A stretch of 64,000 nucleotides of DNA, taken from the NCBI RefSeq assembly GCF_001039355.2, contig NW_019775713.1, positions 117,862-181,861 of the forward strand, read 5' to 3'. The notes beneath the pieces are model-generated. The model worked only from the letters and a program-made list of their open reading frames with translations, was not told the DNA's origin and ran no database searches. The position numbers and the translations under genes were made by a program. The stretch comes from Lingula anatina (taxonomy: Eukaryota > Brachiopoda > Lingulata > Lingulida > Lingulidae). Positions 22,031 to 34,260 of this stretch are shown piece by piece; within the stretch, counting starts at the first letter, position 1; every line of letters starts with the position of its first letter.

Positions 22031-23700
22031 ACTTTTTTTCGTTGTTTTTTTAAAATATATTTTATATTATCAATAATATCAGTGATATCAATCATCATAT
22101 AGCATTTCGTAAACATATATAAACATATATACAGTGGGAAATAAACACAATGTGAGGAGTTCACTGAAACACATTACCTAACAAATTCCATCATTCAGTA
22201 TATTCTACATATTTCCCATTACTTATATACATGAATTTTTCCATTTCAAATAATTTTTTAGTTTATTTTGTAGGCATTGAAAATCTAATTTTTTTTCATT
22301 CATTCTTTTTCCATATATATAATACTTCGTTACCAGTATGAGTATGTTATTAATGGCTGCACATTTTGTATCGTTTTTCAAAAACAATATACTGCTAAAG
22401 AAAAATTAATATTCAAGAGTGATTTCTCATTTATCAATTTTTTAAATCTTCCCATAGCGGTTGAACCAAATCACAATAAAAGAACAAATGCTCAATGCTT
22501 TCATTTTCCTTTTCACAGAAAGAACACAATGAGCTATCTTTAACCTTAATTTTTTTAGAATTTCATTTGTTGCAATGATTCTATGTACTATTCTATATTG
22601 AAACCATCTTAAAGTTGTATCTTTCCTAAAGTAGAAAATATTTTTATTTATCAAGGTCCAGTCTAAATTTTCATCAGTATCTATTTTCATCTTCCATTTA
22701 GCCTCAGAGGCCGGTTTACAATACGCATTACTAATCAATATATCATATATTGACCATGATCCCTTAGATTCTTTACAGATTATTTCTATAAATTTAGGTC
22801 TGTAGGGTAGCACCAATTTGACGTTTTCTGCCCTTAGCTCTGGCCGTTGTGTAATTGCAGTCTTAACTCCGAGAAATAGTGTAAACGGACATTTAATGTC
22901 ATACTGGGAACTAAATGTTTCAAAAGAATGCAGTTTTCCACTATTTTCAAACAGGTCATTTACTATATTTACACCCCTGTTATTCCAAGACTTGAAATAA
23001 ACATCATTATTATGATATCCACAATCACCTCTGAACTATTCCATATAGGCTTTTTCAAAACAAAATATGTTTCAAAGTATCTGAACTCGAGATATCTCTT
23101 AAAATCTGCAAGATAAAGAACGATTTCTTTTCAGAAATAATTGGTCACGTTTTCCACACACCTAACCAAATATAAGTCTTCCCGATCAATAAGTCGATTT
23201 ATATTAATATTTTGTGTATCTATCATAAGTCTAACCCATTCTGTTTCATTTCTTGTCATTTCCTTATCCAAGTTAATTTTAAGCTTTTTATAAACATTTC
23301 TTTGTCAATCATTCGACAGCCTCCACATTCTATTGGTTGAATAAGCACCTTCCTAGCTATCCTATCTCTTTTATTGTTCCAAATAAATTTAAAAAACATG
23401 CCTTCCAATCTTTTAATTGTTTCATCTTTTGGTTTAGGCAAGGAAAGAAATAAGTAAATTTGAATAAAAGTAGGGTTTTCACTACTGTAATTTTTCCCAA
23501 AGGAGTTACTATTCCAACATGTTATTTCCTTTTCAACTTCCAATAGTCTATCCGAATAATATAAGTCTTCAGTATTTTAATATTTTCCAAATTTGCATAA
23601 AGTGTTATACCTAAAGCCACAAAATTGCTATTTATCCACTGCAGATTATATTCGGGGTAAAGAACCTCATCTTTTTTTGTTGTTGCTCTATATACTATTT
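22031..23700 (-). mobile_element. 5'-truncated L1-like LINE fragment
   Basis: Minus-strand frames, interrupted by shifts, give INSNFVALGITLYANLENI (23650-23585) and LPKPKDETIKRLEG with FKFIWNNKRDRIARKVLIQP (23450-23300). Further on come TTLRWFQYRIVHRII and a Cys-rich end SLCSFCEKENESIEHLFFYC (22620-22470). These are the C-terminal reverse-transcriptase and zf-RVT parts of L1/Tx1-type elements. An A-rich tail on the minus strand corresponds to the T-run at 22033-22051. The 5' truncation near 23700 is typical of LINE insertion. Confidence 0.85.
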
Positions 23701-25248
23701 GATTGGGTGATGGGCATGAACTTAAAACCACGTACCCATGGCCAGAAATGCGCAGCATTCACACGATACGCGAGGGCGCTATAGTAGGGCTTCACGTGAC
23801 TCAACAAGCCAATCAAAGCACAACAATGGCATCGCACACAGACTCTGTGATAAGTGCTCAGCCCATTGTCAAGTAGTGTTAGTTCATGGTAACAAGCGTC
23901 TGACATGTGCAGAGAAGTTTATTGTAATATATATTGTTCTTATTGTTACATTATTAAATCTAACTCTGTATCCAAGTAGTAACTATACTGTACCAAGTCA
24001 GGTACTGATGATGTGCAGAGGTCATACATTCCAGAATAAGCCATTACCACTGATTAAAAACTTTAATTTTGTTTAATATGTTATTTATGAAAAAGTTCAT
24101 GAAAGATTATTTTAATTTGTTAAATCGTGATCTTATTCTTTTTATATTCAAATAATTGAATAATGTGGGTAAAATTGGTCTTCCACTTCTTATTTGCATT
24201 TTTCCTTTACTACAAGATTATTTTGGAACAGTTGCAACATTAAAATTTAAAATAAATAGCAATCTGAAAGAAGAATTTTGCATTATTATTAAATGATGAT
24301 AAGAATTTTGGATTAAGAGATTAGTTAAATACTGAGTAGTGATAATGTCAGTCAATTTATGTAGAATCTGATAATATGATTGAAAATACTGATTGAATTC
24401 TTGGCCTTGCACTGGGCAATTTCACATTTGTGCCAAGTGCTTTTTTGGACCCCATTGTACAGTGGTAAAAGTTCTTCAGTTGCCACGAAATTTTTTAATC
24501 AGACTCTGGATGGTGCTGATATCTGCTGGTGCTATCGGCAACGAATTAGTTTGCCTTTGTTTCTGAGTAAATGTACCGTCAAAAATCACTATTTCTGAAA
24601 ATATGTGCGTTTTGCTGAGGGTAGGCTAGGCAATACACGGCAAACTTCTTAGTACGTGTGTACAACAGAATTTTTTTAAAAACCCTAGCGATATTTGGTC
24701 AGGAGTTGCTTGAAGCATAGTACAGCGTTGCTGTCTATCGGCATCATGCCGTTAGTTTGTCAATTATCACGAATTACCCACGAATCGCGAACCCATTCAT
24801 TTTCCTATGGCAATCTAGCAACTCATTAAAAGTGCACGCATGCGCAGTGGGCTAAGCGTGACGTCATGCAGTGCATTTCTGGGGATGGTACGTACTCATA
24901 TCTACCCTCTACCAGGGTCGCAGTTATTATTGTGGACATTTTTTTCTGAGAGCCAAAATGACTATTTATCTATAGAAATATCTGTGAATATCGATGGAAA
25001 ATCAATCTGTCGCCCTGGTAGAGGGTACCCATATGCCATGTACTGTTGCTTAAAATTCACAAAGCTTAGTAACTTAACTTAAATTGGTACACATGTTTAT
25101 TGGGTGTATCATATTAAGATACTAATACTAAAGTGAATTAAGTTCTAGAAAAGGTTATTTACTTCAAAGCAAAATCCCTCTCCGTGCAAATTCTTGTATT
25201 GTTGATGTTCTACTGCTGCGCCAGTTATTAACAACTGTCCTGATTTAC

Positions 25249-25674
25249 CTGTGTCCTTATTTGCCATTTCTTCCATTTTCTGACCTGAATTGCCGTTTCT
25301 CCTAAAGGGAGTCTGCGTCCTCTCGACACTATTGCCTTGTGCATCTCCTCAGCATTTGTGACATTGTGGCCTTCATTCACATACCTCCTGATGTGTGATT
25401 TTAGGGGTGCTATCTTATGGTCACAGATGTCTTTCCCTGCCTGAGCCTCACTGAAGTCATAGCAAGCAATTTTCACACCAATCCTTTTAGAAAGCTGGGG
25501 GACAGAGAGCAACAGTGGTGCACAGTGATAACAGCCAGCATTGTCGGATCTGATAAATACCTCTTCCAATGTGGGGATCTTCTGCTTCAGTTGTTGCAGT
25601 GAGGACTCTAACACAGACAAAACACTGTACCAGTTCTGGGTGCATTTTTCAATAATATGCACAAAACAATGTAT
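25249..25674 (-). CDS. Intact 426-bp exon of an RNase-H-like/DDE-type transposon-derived protein
   Basis: The exon is bounded by a good acceptor (ATTCATATTTTCAG) and donor (ACACAG followed by GTAAAT) and is open for 142 codons in phase 0. Landmarks are QIP/KIPTLEEVFIRSDNAGCYH (an Asp-Asn acidic motif on a beta-strand), then YDFSEAQAGKDICDHKIAPL and KSHIRRYVNEGHNVTNAEEM. This block is familiar from a family of uncharacterised proteins in cnidarians, amphioxus and other invertebrates that I believe derive from a transposase. Substrate and activity are unknown. It may be the upstream part of the same gene as the C2H2/SWIM exons at 20-21.6 kb, with the LINE lying in the intron between. Confidence 0.65.
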
Positions 25675-25927
25675 CTGAAAATATGAATAATTCAGAGTAA
25701 ATAATGATGCAACATCATGGATGCTCTTTAAGATGGATTTATGGAGTCTCATGAAGATAAAATAAAATGTGTTTACAGCAACACCTTTTTCTTTTAATTG
25801 CTGTAACTTGAAAAACTTAATGATTATCAGTACATTTGACCTACACTCAATTTCAAATAAAATGAGAGTATACTTATATCAAACAAACCATCAACAGCTG
25901 GAGTCTATGCAGCTGTCACATGCCATG

Positions 25928-25955
25928 ATATATATATATATATATATATATATAA
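25928..25955. repeat. (TA)n microsatellite
   Basis: Pure TA run at the edge of the 161-bp tandem repeat. Confidence 0.9.
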
Positions 25956-25967
25956 TGAATATTTATC

Positions 25968-26347
25968 AGTTCTGCAAGTTTCAAGCCAAAAGGCTAAATA
26001 GTTTTTCATTTATCATGTTATCGGTGCTGTATATATGCTGAAAAAAGTGAAAAAAACAGCATAACTTCCCTAAAAATGACCCCATCATGCTGATTTTCGA
26101 ACTTGACCTGCGTATATGAATATTCATCAATTCTGTAAGTTTCAAACCAAAAGAGAAAACGGTGTCCCACTTATCGTGTTAACGGTGCTGCATATATGCT
26201 GAAAAAAGTGAAAAAAAAGGCATAACTTCCCTAAAAACGACCAGATCATGCTGATTTTCGAACTTGACCTGTGTATTATGAATATTCATCAATTCTGTAA
26301 GTTTCAAACCAAAAGGTGAAACGGTGTTCCACTTATCATGTTATCGG
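25968..26347. repeat. 161-bp tandem repeat, ~2.3 units
   Basis: TCTG(C/T)AAGTTTCAA occurs at 25971, 26132 and 26294 (spacings 161 and 162). Each unit carries GCTGAAAAAAGTGAAAAAA and TGATTTTCGAACTTGACCTG. Satellite-like or part of a larger repeat; no coding capacity. It is followed at 26378-26403 by a short perfect hairpin (TGTACAGACACA with its inverse). Confidence 0.9.
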
Positions 26348-26409
26348 TAAAAGTGCACGGCGACGACAGACGCAGGTGATGGCTATATGTACAGACACAT
26401 CTGTGTCTG

Positions 26410-28115
26410 TACATAAAAACTAGAAGTCCACTTCAAATGGACATGTGTAGATAGCTCGACTCGTGAGCCCTCTTTGGGATCAACAAGAATGCGCCTCAAA
26501 TGAGCGATATGTGTTGAATTGGCAAAGATATCAAAATAAACCAGTTTTCCAGTTCAACGAGACCCCCTAGCCTAACTAAAGCATGCCTAAGTTGAAAACA
26601 GAGCTGATGTTATGAAATCCCAGACACACATATTCAGGCAAACCTTAGATTTTACGAATGAATGCCAGTTTTCATCAGTTGAGAGTTCTAATTTGACACT
26701 GGTCTAAATCGGTCTCTTGAAGCCATAAACTGAAGTGGAGAAATCAGCCTTTTAGTGCTCCCCGGAGATTCCAACTTTATATAATCATTGAGTTGCATTG
26801 GCAAGCTGAGAAATTTAGTTACTTATACTGGTTCAGCCCTCTACTCACTGCCTATTTAACTGTCACTATGTTTTTCATCCATTTTCAACATTATTATTGA
26901 ACATTTTCAACCAGAGGCCCCCTCCATGCATCGACAGCAGCCACCACGTTAGTCTTGACATCAGCCTTCTTCACCACAATGACACCTAGGGGAAGTGCCT
27001 TTGCCCATATACGTCTCATCTATATGTCTGTGTTTTAGAGCTTTAGTAGATCGTCGGAATTAAGTTCACTGATAAATTCAAAATGAAAAGTATTGTTTTG
27101 CAAGTGAAAGCAGGATGTTACTCACAGAATGTGAAAGGCATAGCAGCAATCTAGTACTGGAAATATACAGCTGCACAGTGGAGCTACCTTTGTACCAATC
27201 AAACCTATATATGGACAAATGTGACCTACTTTAAAACTCAGACATGCTACCACAGGGGTAAAACAGCAATTAAGCTAAAATTACGGGTTTATTTGTAAAC
27301 TTCCATTATTTTAGGTAAAACAGCAATTAAGCTAAAATTACGGGTTTATTTGTAAACTTCCATTATTTTAAGATACACGGATATGTAGTTGATATTTCAT
27401 CTATCTAATACTGACAAATTCAGAAAAACACCCACATTTTGGCCATTTACTGTTAATTACATTTACATCCTTAAGGCAGAAAGGTCAACATTAACAGCTG
27501 GGGTAGGAACCTAGGATGATTCCAACTCTGAAGGTGGTCTACTTGGGCTTTCACCACTACTGCTACTTGAAGATGGGAAGTTCAATCCTCAGGGCTAATC
27601 AAAATATAACAAAGAAATTATCAATTTATACATATAAATCAAACACACCAAATAAAGTGTAAATCCATTGACCCCCACCTTGTCGCATTTTCTGCATTTG
27701 GGATGGTTTTCTCATGGATAAGCACTTAAGCTTGCAACTAATGTTTCCATTAGTTTTTGTTGTGGTTTATCTAGCTTTCACAAGTTCCAGGATAAGAGGT
27801 AGCAATAGACAAAGGAGGGCATGTTACGTTACGAAATCAATAAAAACTATGTTTTAGTCAATATTGTGTTATTGCAAAATATCATATAAAGCCAAGGTTT
27901 CAATCACTCTATTGCTACTTCACCACATTAACTACCTGTACATTTCTGAATTTAAGCAACTTCCATCTCTTAAATGCCTAGGCACCTCATTTCAAAATGT
28001 CATTTGAGCCGTAAGGTGCTAGTCTGTTAGATTTTATAATAAGATATTATATTATGATATTATCTCATTTAAATCTTAGTTTAATATAGTGTCATTGTTA
28101 AGCACATGGGTTCAT
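26410..28115. other. Gene-poor stretch
   Basis: No recognisable exon apart from a weak minus-strand patch at 26930-27050 reading HIDETYMGK and then, after a frame change, VIVVKKADVKTNVVAAVDAW. This looks protein-like but I cannot place it. Otherwise I see only the exact 57-bp duplication listed separately. Confidence 0.4.
27257..27370. repeat. Exact 57-bp tandem duplication
   Basis: Two identical 57-bp units beginning GGTAAAACAGCAATTAAGCT. The lack of divergence indicates a very recent event or an assembly artefact. Confidence 0.95.
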
Positions 28116-28119
28116 CCAG

Positions 28120-28572
28120 TCAATCTGCTGTGTGAAATCGTAGAAAGTCCTCACCGTTGTTGTTGTCGTCGCTGTCAAATATGTCTGGGATGTCTACAGG
28201 TCCAGCTGTCTTTGTCTGTCCGGTAATGCCAGTCACATGGAAGGACTTCGCCACCATCTCCACCGGCATCTCAGACCATGCAGTGACAATCCCTTGCACC
28301 ACCGTGGCCTTCGATGCTGTGAGGATTTAGCCAAGTCTCTCGTCAGTCCTGTCCACCACCCCCCTCATGAAGTCAGTACATAGCTTTCGTAGTTGGTCCT
28401 TGAAAGGTTTGTTGAGACAGACATCAAGCTTCTATGCCTTAGAAGTGCATCCTCCTGGTATTATAGCCATTGTTGCATTGGTCCTTCTTGCCTCTTGTCA
28501 CACCTTGTCCGTCAGGTGGGCCCCAAAAGAATCTACCTTTATGTATGCCAAATATTTGGAACATAACTATCA
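28120..28572 (-). pseudogene. Second pogo-type transposase, C-terminal half (POGK-like)
   Basis: One minus-strand frame reads VDSFGAHLTDKV, then (after a stop) AIIPGGCTSKA, then (after a stop) LDVCLNKPFKDQLRKLCTDF, then (after a stop) VVQGIVTAWSEMPVEMVAKS and FHVTGITG. These are the third catalytic Asp region, the PGG-TS-LD-NKPFK block and the C-terminal alpha-helical end of pogo/Tigger transposases of the POGK type. Three in-frame stops make it non-functional. It differs from the PHD-containing pogo at 13.6-14.2 kb, so two lineages were active. Confidence 0.85.
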
Positions 28573-28664
28573 TATCTTTGAATCATTGAACCTTCTGACT
28601 ATGGAGATGCAGCTGCCCAGCAGGCAAATTATGTCTTTTTAATATTGAAACAACTTATAACTTC

Positions 28665-28756
28665 AACGTTGACAAGACGTTGGATTTGAAAGTTGGATCA
28701 TTGTCAGATAACAACGTTGTATCAACGTCAGAAAACAATGTTGTATCAACCCCACT
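28665..28756. repeat. Short minisatellite, AACAACGTTGTATCAACGTC
   Basis: Imperfect units with AACGTTG/ACGTTGTATCAAC. The block stops at a single N (28759). Confidence 0.8.
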
Positions 28757-29270
28757 CANGTCTTATGGTTTGCCCAAAGATAATTAAGTATAAAAGATGT
28801 CTGCAGTAAATTTTTGTGAGTAATATGCAGAATATCATTTTATTATTATTATTTCTTTGAAGAAAGAATAAAAGAACATTTTGCAGTAAGTATACTGAAG
28901 CTTTTATACTAGTTTGTACACTACTGTTATGATCTCATTGTAGTCTTTATAAAAAGATGAGTACTTACTTTTGTTGCTTACATTTTAATTTTTTGTTATT
29001 TCTTTTTAAATTGAATTAAAAGACGAGGCATTTTCTCATCTTAAATGTCCAAAGTTTTTTATTGAGTTTGCCTTAAGTAGTAATAAACTAATACCTGATA
29101 AAGCAATTAGTGGTTTGACTTGTGGTGGCCTAAAAGAATTTAATTTAAGAGAAACTGGGTTGGAGTTGTAGAGAGGCATTGATAAAGAAAGATGAGAAAG
29201 AGAAATTAAGCAGTTATAAAACTTCAGACTCTAATAGCTGTTGTTATATTTTCTCTCTCATGCCTCATTG

Positions 29271-29430
29271 AGCACATTCAGAACAGTGAACTAACAGATC
29301 CATGGATCAAATATGGCAACCCACTAACAAGCTTGCCACTTAATTCCTGGTTAGACATTGAATGGATTCCCTGTGGGGATTATGCCATATTTGATGCGTG
29401 GATCTGTTAGTCCACTGTTCTGAATGCGCT
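29271..29430. mobile_element. ~160-bp palindromic MITE, copy 1
   Basis: The ends AGCACATTCAGAACAGTGAA and TTCACTGT-like CCACTGTTCTGAATGCGCT are inverted. Inner arms GATCCATGGATCAAATATGGC and GCCATATTTGATGCGTGGATC are inverted too. A second copy lies at 30160-30322. No unambiguous target duplication was found. Confidence 0.75.
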
Positions 29431-30159
29431 GGCATGGGTAGGTGGTAAAACTTAAGTTAACAATGGGTATGTATACAAAACTGATGAAGAATACTTGATA
29501 TATAAAAATTTTTCCAGTTTTTCACCACTTGAGAGTTACATTTACACTTACTGTAATATTTAAGATATTTCATTTATGCACATAACCCCAACCAGGTAAT
29601 ATGATGTGACTATTCTATTCATCAGTGCAGTGGAGATCATGGTTGTATATGTCTGTATATGTATCAGTCTCATAGAAATCACTGAACTCACTGTGGACAT
29701 GATATACAGTGATAAGAGAGAGAGAACATTTTAAAAGTGGCAAACTACAGTCTCTTTGCAGTGAATTTCAGGCTTTTGTTTACTTATGAAATATTACAAG
29801 GTACATATAAATTTAAATTTTTAATGCACAATTGTAAATAAAAAGCACTGTGCAAATGTTTATAAATACAGTTTTTATGTCTTTGAAAATTATATTGAAA
29901 GTCTACAATGCAGTTATTGTCATTATTTATCATACTTGTATTATTTCAGGTAATTATATGATTTTATTACTTAAAATTTTGAAAATGTCTTTCACCTTTT
30001 TTTCTTAGAATAATCATTTCAACATTATAAGTGTATCAACCAACATTTAATTATGAATAAATATTAATCTTATTATTATTATTATTTGTTGTTGTAGCTT
30101 TATTTATATGAGTGCATAAGAATATTAAGGTCTAAGAGCTCAATCCCAATGAAAATAAG

Positions 30160-30322
30160 AGCACATTCAGAACAGAGAACAAACAGATCTGCAAATCAAA
30201 TATGACGACCCACTAACAAGCTTACACACTGAACAGAGCCCCTGGGGATTATGCAACAAGCATCCAAGTGGGTCAGCCATATTTGATCCGTGGATCTGTT
30301 AGTCCGCTGTTCTGAATGCGCT
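30160..30322. mobile_element. ~163-bp palindromic MITE, copy 2
   Basis: Same termini and inner arms as 29271-29430 (GATCTGTTAGTCCGCTGTTC at the right), with a diverged middle. The close spacing of two copies (about 0.9 kb) suggests local transposition or duplication. Confidence 0.75.
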
Positions 30323-30350
30323 TTATCTGTCCAGATACAGTAGATCAAAA

Positions 30351-30384
30351 TGGGGTGGGGGGGTGGGGGTGGGGTGGGGGGCGG
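30351..30384 (+). other. G-rich tract, potential G-quadruplex
   Basis: The tract GGGGTGGGGGGGTGGGGGTG and its continuation contain more than four runs of three or more G within 34 bases, on the plus strand. Any structure is inferred. Confidence 0.7.
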
Positions 30385-31964
30385 CTCACTGAATGCAATT
30401 AGAGCGCGAGACCAGCATACCACCCCCTTTGCTTTGAGTAGAAAACGGAAAATATGGTCATTATACAAGTACGTTATAAACAAGAGGAAGCGTGCCAATC
30501 TGATAGCATTCAGCGAGAGTCCCTGTGGAGTTGGATCGACTTACATAGACCAATAGTTTCATTGGGAATGAGTCCTAAATTAAGGCACTAGTAGATATAA
30601 CAATGGCAACACTAAGATGAATAAAAATAAAATGATAAAAAGAAAGTATAGTAACAGTCAAGCGAAAACCATAGCTTGTAGTGTACAGGACAGAGACACG
30701 TTTTAAATAGGCGGTATATATTGCGTACCGTATATTTATAACTAATTAGAAATTCTTTTCACCAGACCTGACAAAATTACAGCGGTACAAATTAACTCAA
30801 AGGTGCATATTAAGCGACTAGACTTGTCAAATTATTGTCCATAAACTTGACCAAATGCCGCCATGTATAGTTAGGAAAAAGTATAACTTAAGGAGATAAT
30901 AACTCTTCGTATGAGATCTATATTTTCAATAAAAACATTGTGAACAACTCAGAAATATAATATGTTTTACCACAAAAACGGCAGTTATAGCTATTATTCT
31001 GATATCTGAGCTTGTCTTTAGACCACGTATCTTCCATTGATGGCTATACTCTGTTAAAAAACAAACTTTTTAGAAAAAAACGGACTAACTTTGAATGTAA
31101 AAATGGATTCATTAACCATTGGTTAGAATGGGAAAATTGTTTACTCCAGGAAAATTCATTTTATGGCCAAAACGAAGAGTTATTATTCCTTTAAAGAAAT
31201 AGCACAGGTCCTCTGAAATGGAGGAACGGATAATATATCAAGTCTACGGCCAGAAATATGATAAAGTTGCAGTTTTAAAGCTTTTTTCAGATGATAGAGT
31301 GATAAATTTCATTTTGAGTTCTTTTGTTTCTGTTGTGTAAGAAGCTGGTAGTAGTAGTAATTTGTATGCCTTACACGGGATGTACAGAGCGACTTTCTCG
31401 CTTGTAATGCATCTTAAAAGAAAAAAAAACACTTTTTTCCGAAAAGACTCTTTGGAGAACTTCTGTTAACAACTTTTGGGTTTCCATTCTAAAATATCAA
31501 ACCACGAATTTGGAGGAGAAACTGGAACAACTCCTTATATAGAAAGGTAAAAATGCAAATAACGAAATTTTGGTGTAAGTCATTGAATGACAGGACTTTT
31601 TTTAAACGTGTATCCATATACATGTAGGTGGATTAAATATAAGAAATCGCTTTCAATTCAAAGCAAAAACAAGCTGAAATCATGAAGCTCTAATTTGAAA
31701 AGGGATTTGGAGATTTATGGTAAAACAGAAATCCCCTAAAAGTTAGCACTTTCCAAAACGCGTTAGTAGCGGCTTTTAACAAAACGGGTATAGTGAACTT
31801 GAGAAGGCGCTTTATCTGAGAACCTTCAAGTAATAAAATTTATTTAAAAAGAAAAATATCTGGATGTTGTAATGGATGATGAAAAAAGAGAAATCCGCAT
31901 ATAAACTTGGTATCCATACAGTTTGATACACAAACATGGTGATACACTTCACTGGTGTCACAAT

Positions 31965-32110
31965 CAGGGGCGGATCCAGGATTATTTGGAGGTGGGTCCA
32001 TTTTTTTTAGAATGACAGGTCTCCGATGTGAAGGTGACCCTTGCCCCCTTGTTGTGTGGTTCGGTGTTTTGGACCCCCCACCCCTTCGTTATTTTTATTT
32101 ATTATTTTTT
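31965..32110. mobile_element. One-ended relative of the CAGGGGCGGATCC MITEs
   Basis: The left end CAGGGGCGGATCCAGGATTA with following GGGTCCATTTTTTTTAGAATG matches the 43502 element. The right terminal repeat is missing, so the 3' boundary is uncertain. The segment is absent from the paralogous position in copy 2. Confidence 0.6.
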
Positions 32111-32942
32111 CTGCATGGTTATCCCCACTCCTCACTATTATTCTGCCTCCTAGGTATTCTATTGATTTCGTTTTGATAATCATTCTCAATCAAGTTCAGA
32201 GTGCAAAGTTTGATGAGGTCTATAGTTTTGGGCCTTGTAGTTCTACTAATCCTAAAACAATGTAACACATAACGGGTCTCGTTTGCAGAACTCAGTAAAC
32301 TAACTCTTATGAGATTTATTTTTTTTTCTTATGGAGCACATTTGGGTCCGTATGTACTGCTGCATAAAAATAAAATGTTAGATATACATGTACAAACCTT
32401 ATTCACCACAACTCTAGTGTTAGATATTTACAGTGCTAGAGCAATAGGCGACAACATGGTTTAATTGGGCTTCGTTAATAATAATAATAACCTCATTCAT
32501 TTGGGATGAAGGTCTATGGACAAAACAAAAAGGCTTGTTTGTACAATAACCTGATGATAACGTTTTTAGACTAGGGAAAAACGCATCGTGTCTTCTCTAA
32601 CACAATCCCACGACAGTGATACTATATTATGTAACCAGGTGAGCATTTTGGTGAGAGGTATTCAGATAGGACCAAGGTCAATAGGAAGAGGAAGAAGCCT
32701 CACATGCCACATTGTCACACTTTCCACGCGTAGACTGATATTTTGGCACTGATGTAGTTTGTTGTAAGTACTGTATACATGTAGATGTTATAAGGCAACA
32801 CTGATCGTTTTATAATGACGATATTTTATCAAAAAGTTTACATATCCCACTTCAGTCGTAATGAATCTCGGATATATTTTATTGACATGAATGCCGAAAT
32901 GAGCTTGAAAAGTTAAATAACTTCTTATGTTGGTTTTTCCAG

Positions 32943-33046
32943 AAGGAAAGCATTTGCTCATAGGGAAGTGAGAAGATTATTCCAGCCGTCCAAAGGTCTG
33001 AACTTGTTATTCCGTCTTAAACAAAGCAAGACGACAAAGCAGCTAG
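32943..33046 (+). CDS. Penultimate exon of an unidentified gene, duplication copy 1
   Basis: The acceptor TGGTTTTTCCAG precedes the exon. Only one frame is open: RKAFAHREVRRLFQ...KGLN..FRLKQSKTTKQ, strongly basic, as in a cytoplasmic tail or DNA/RNA-binding tail. It enters in phase 2. The donor is CTAG followed by GTAACT (33047), so the exon is 4 bases longer than its paralogue at 49569-49668. Both copies keep the open frame and both splice signals. I do not recognise the family; a membrane-receptor C-terminal tail is one possibility. Confidence 0.6.
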
Positions 33047-34008
33047 GTAACTACCGGTACATTCTCAGCTCCCAATGGGTGCCTTTTTCATCTTACGATA
33101 GTGGCATGTACAAATATATCCTGTTTATTATAGTTAACTGACAAAAAAACTGGTTTTCTACAGAACTAGCCGCGACCAGGAAAGAAAACGTATATTTGCT
33201 AGGCACTGTCGACCTCCGTTGACTCAAGGAGTTATAACAGACTCCTTGGTTGACTTCAATTTTCATGATTTGAATTTCATACCATCCTTGATAATACAAT
33301 CTGAAATAAGATGCTTGAACAAAGTATCTGATTTTAAAAGAAATTGAGCTAAAATGCTAGCGTTCGGATTACGAAATTATTTAAGTGGGTGAATTGGAAT
33401 AAAGTAATTGGTAAAATTATTATTTTGTCATTGACCAGTGTTTTATGTTATCCTACAGAACCGAGACAATTTGAGACTGCATTGTAACCCCCGACCCGGC
33501 ATTTACAAAATCCAGAATTATCATTATCAAAACTAAGCTTTCTGTCAAATGTTTACATTTATCTACTTTTAATTCCGCAAATATATAAAGTCCAAACACT
33601 GGTATCTTTTGTAACAGTTGGTATGCAGAGCAGCGTGATTGTATGGCCTGTTTTCTGTTTTTATGCTAAAATTATCTATGTGGGTAAATATGCAGTCTCC
33701 ATGAAAATACTCTTCGTGGAAGGACATGGCTTAGCAGAGATAGAAAAAACATTAAGATTAGTATGTTGACTTGTAAAAGTGTGTACAGGGCATGCAATAG
33801 TAATAATGTCGTTATAAAGTGTGTCATTGTATAGAACGTGTAGGTTCAATTTACCTAGCATAGAGCTATTCTTATAATATGATTTATGTCTCTTAATGCA
33901 AACTGTAATGGATCGGTGTAAAGATTATATTTCACTTTAAAAAATATAAGATATGGTTTCTTGCATGTGGATTTCGTATAATTTATTTCATTTTTCATTT
34001 ACTTTCAG

Positions 34009-34260
34009 TGTCTCGTAACAACCGTCTTACGATGAAATTGGACGCACTCCCAGCAAAGACATCAGATTCGTGTTCGCCAGCGCCCGCACCCATGTCAACT
34101 TTGTCTTGTGTTTGTCGTATAGTCAACTTGCAGGGTTGACATTTGATTTGAAATGTAATGTTTGGTTTGGGTTGTAATATTCTGCATCAAAACGTGTATC
34201 AGATGAAGTGTAGCGTGTAACGAGTGGTTTATTCGTGAAACTTCTAATAAAATGGACTAA
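34009..34260 (+). CDS. Last exon with stop and polyadenylation signal, copy 1
   Basis: The acceptor CATTTACTTTCAG ends at 34008. Joined to the copy-1 donor, the frame reads SRNNRLTMKLDALPAKTSDS, a Pro/Ser-rich stretch and CVCRIVNLQG, then TGA at 34137-34139. AATAAA at 34246-34251 gives a 3' UTR of about 120 bases. The first 92 bases of the exon are identical in the paralogue at 50610, much closer than the intron. If the exon is instead entered in phase 0 it stops after 8 codons (CLVTTVLR). Confidence 0.6.
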
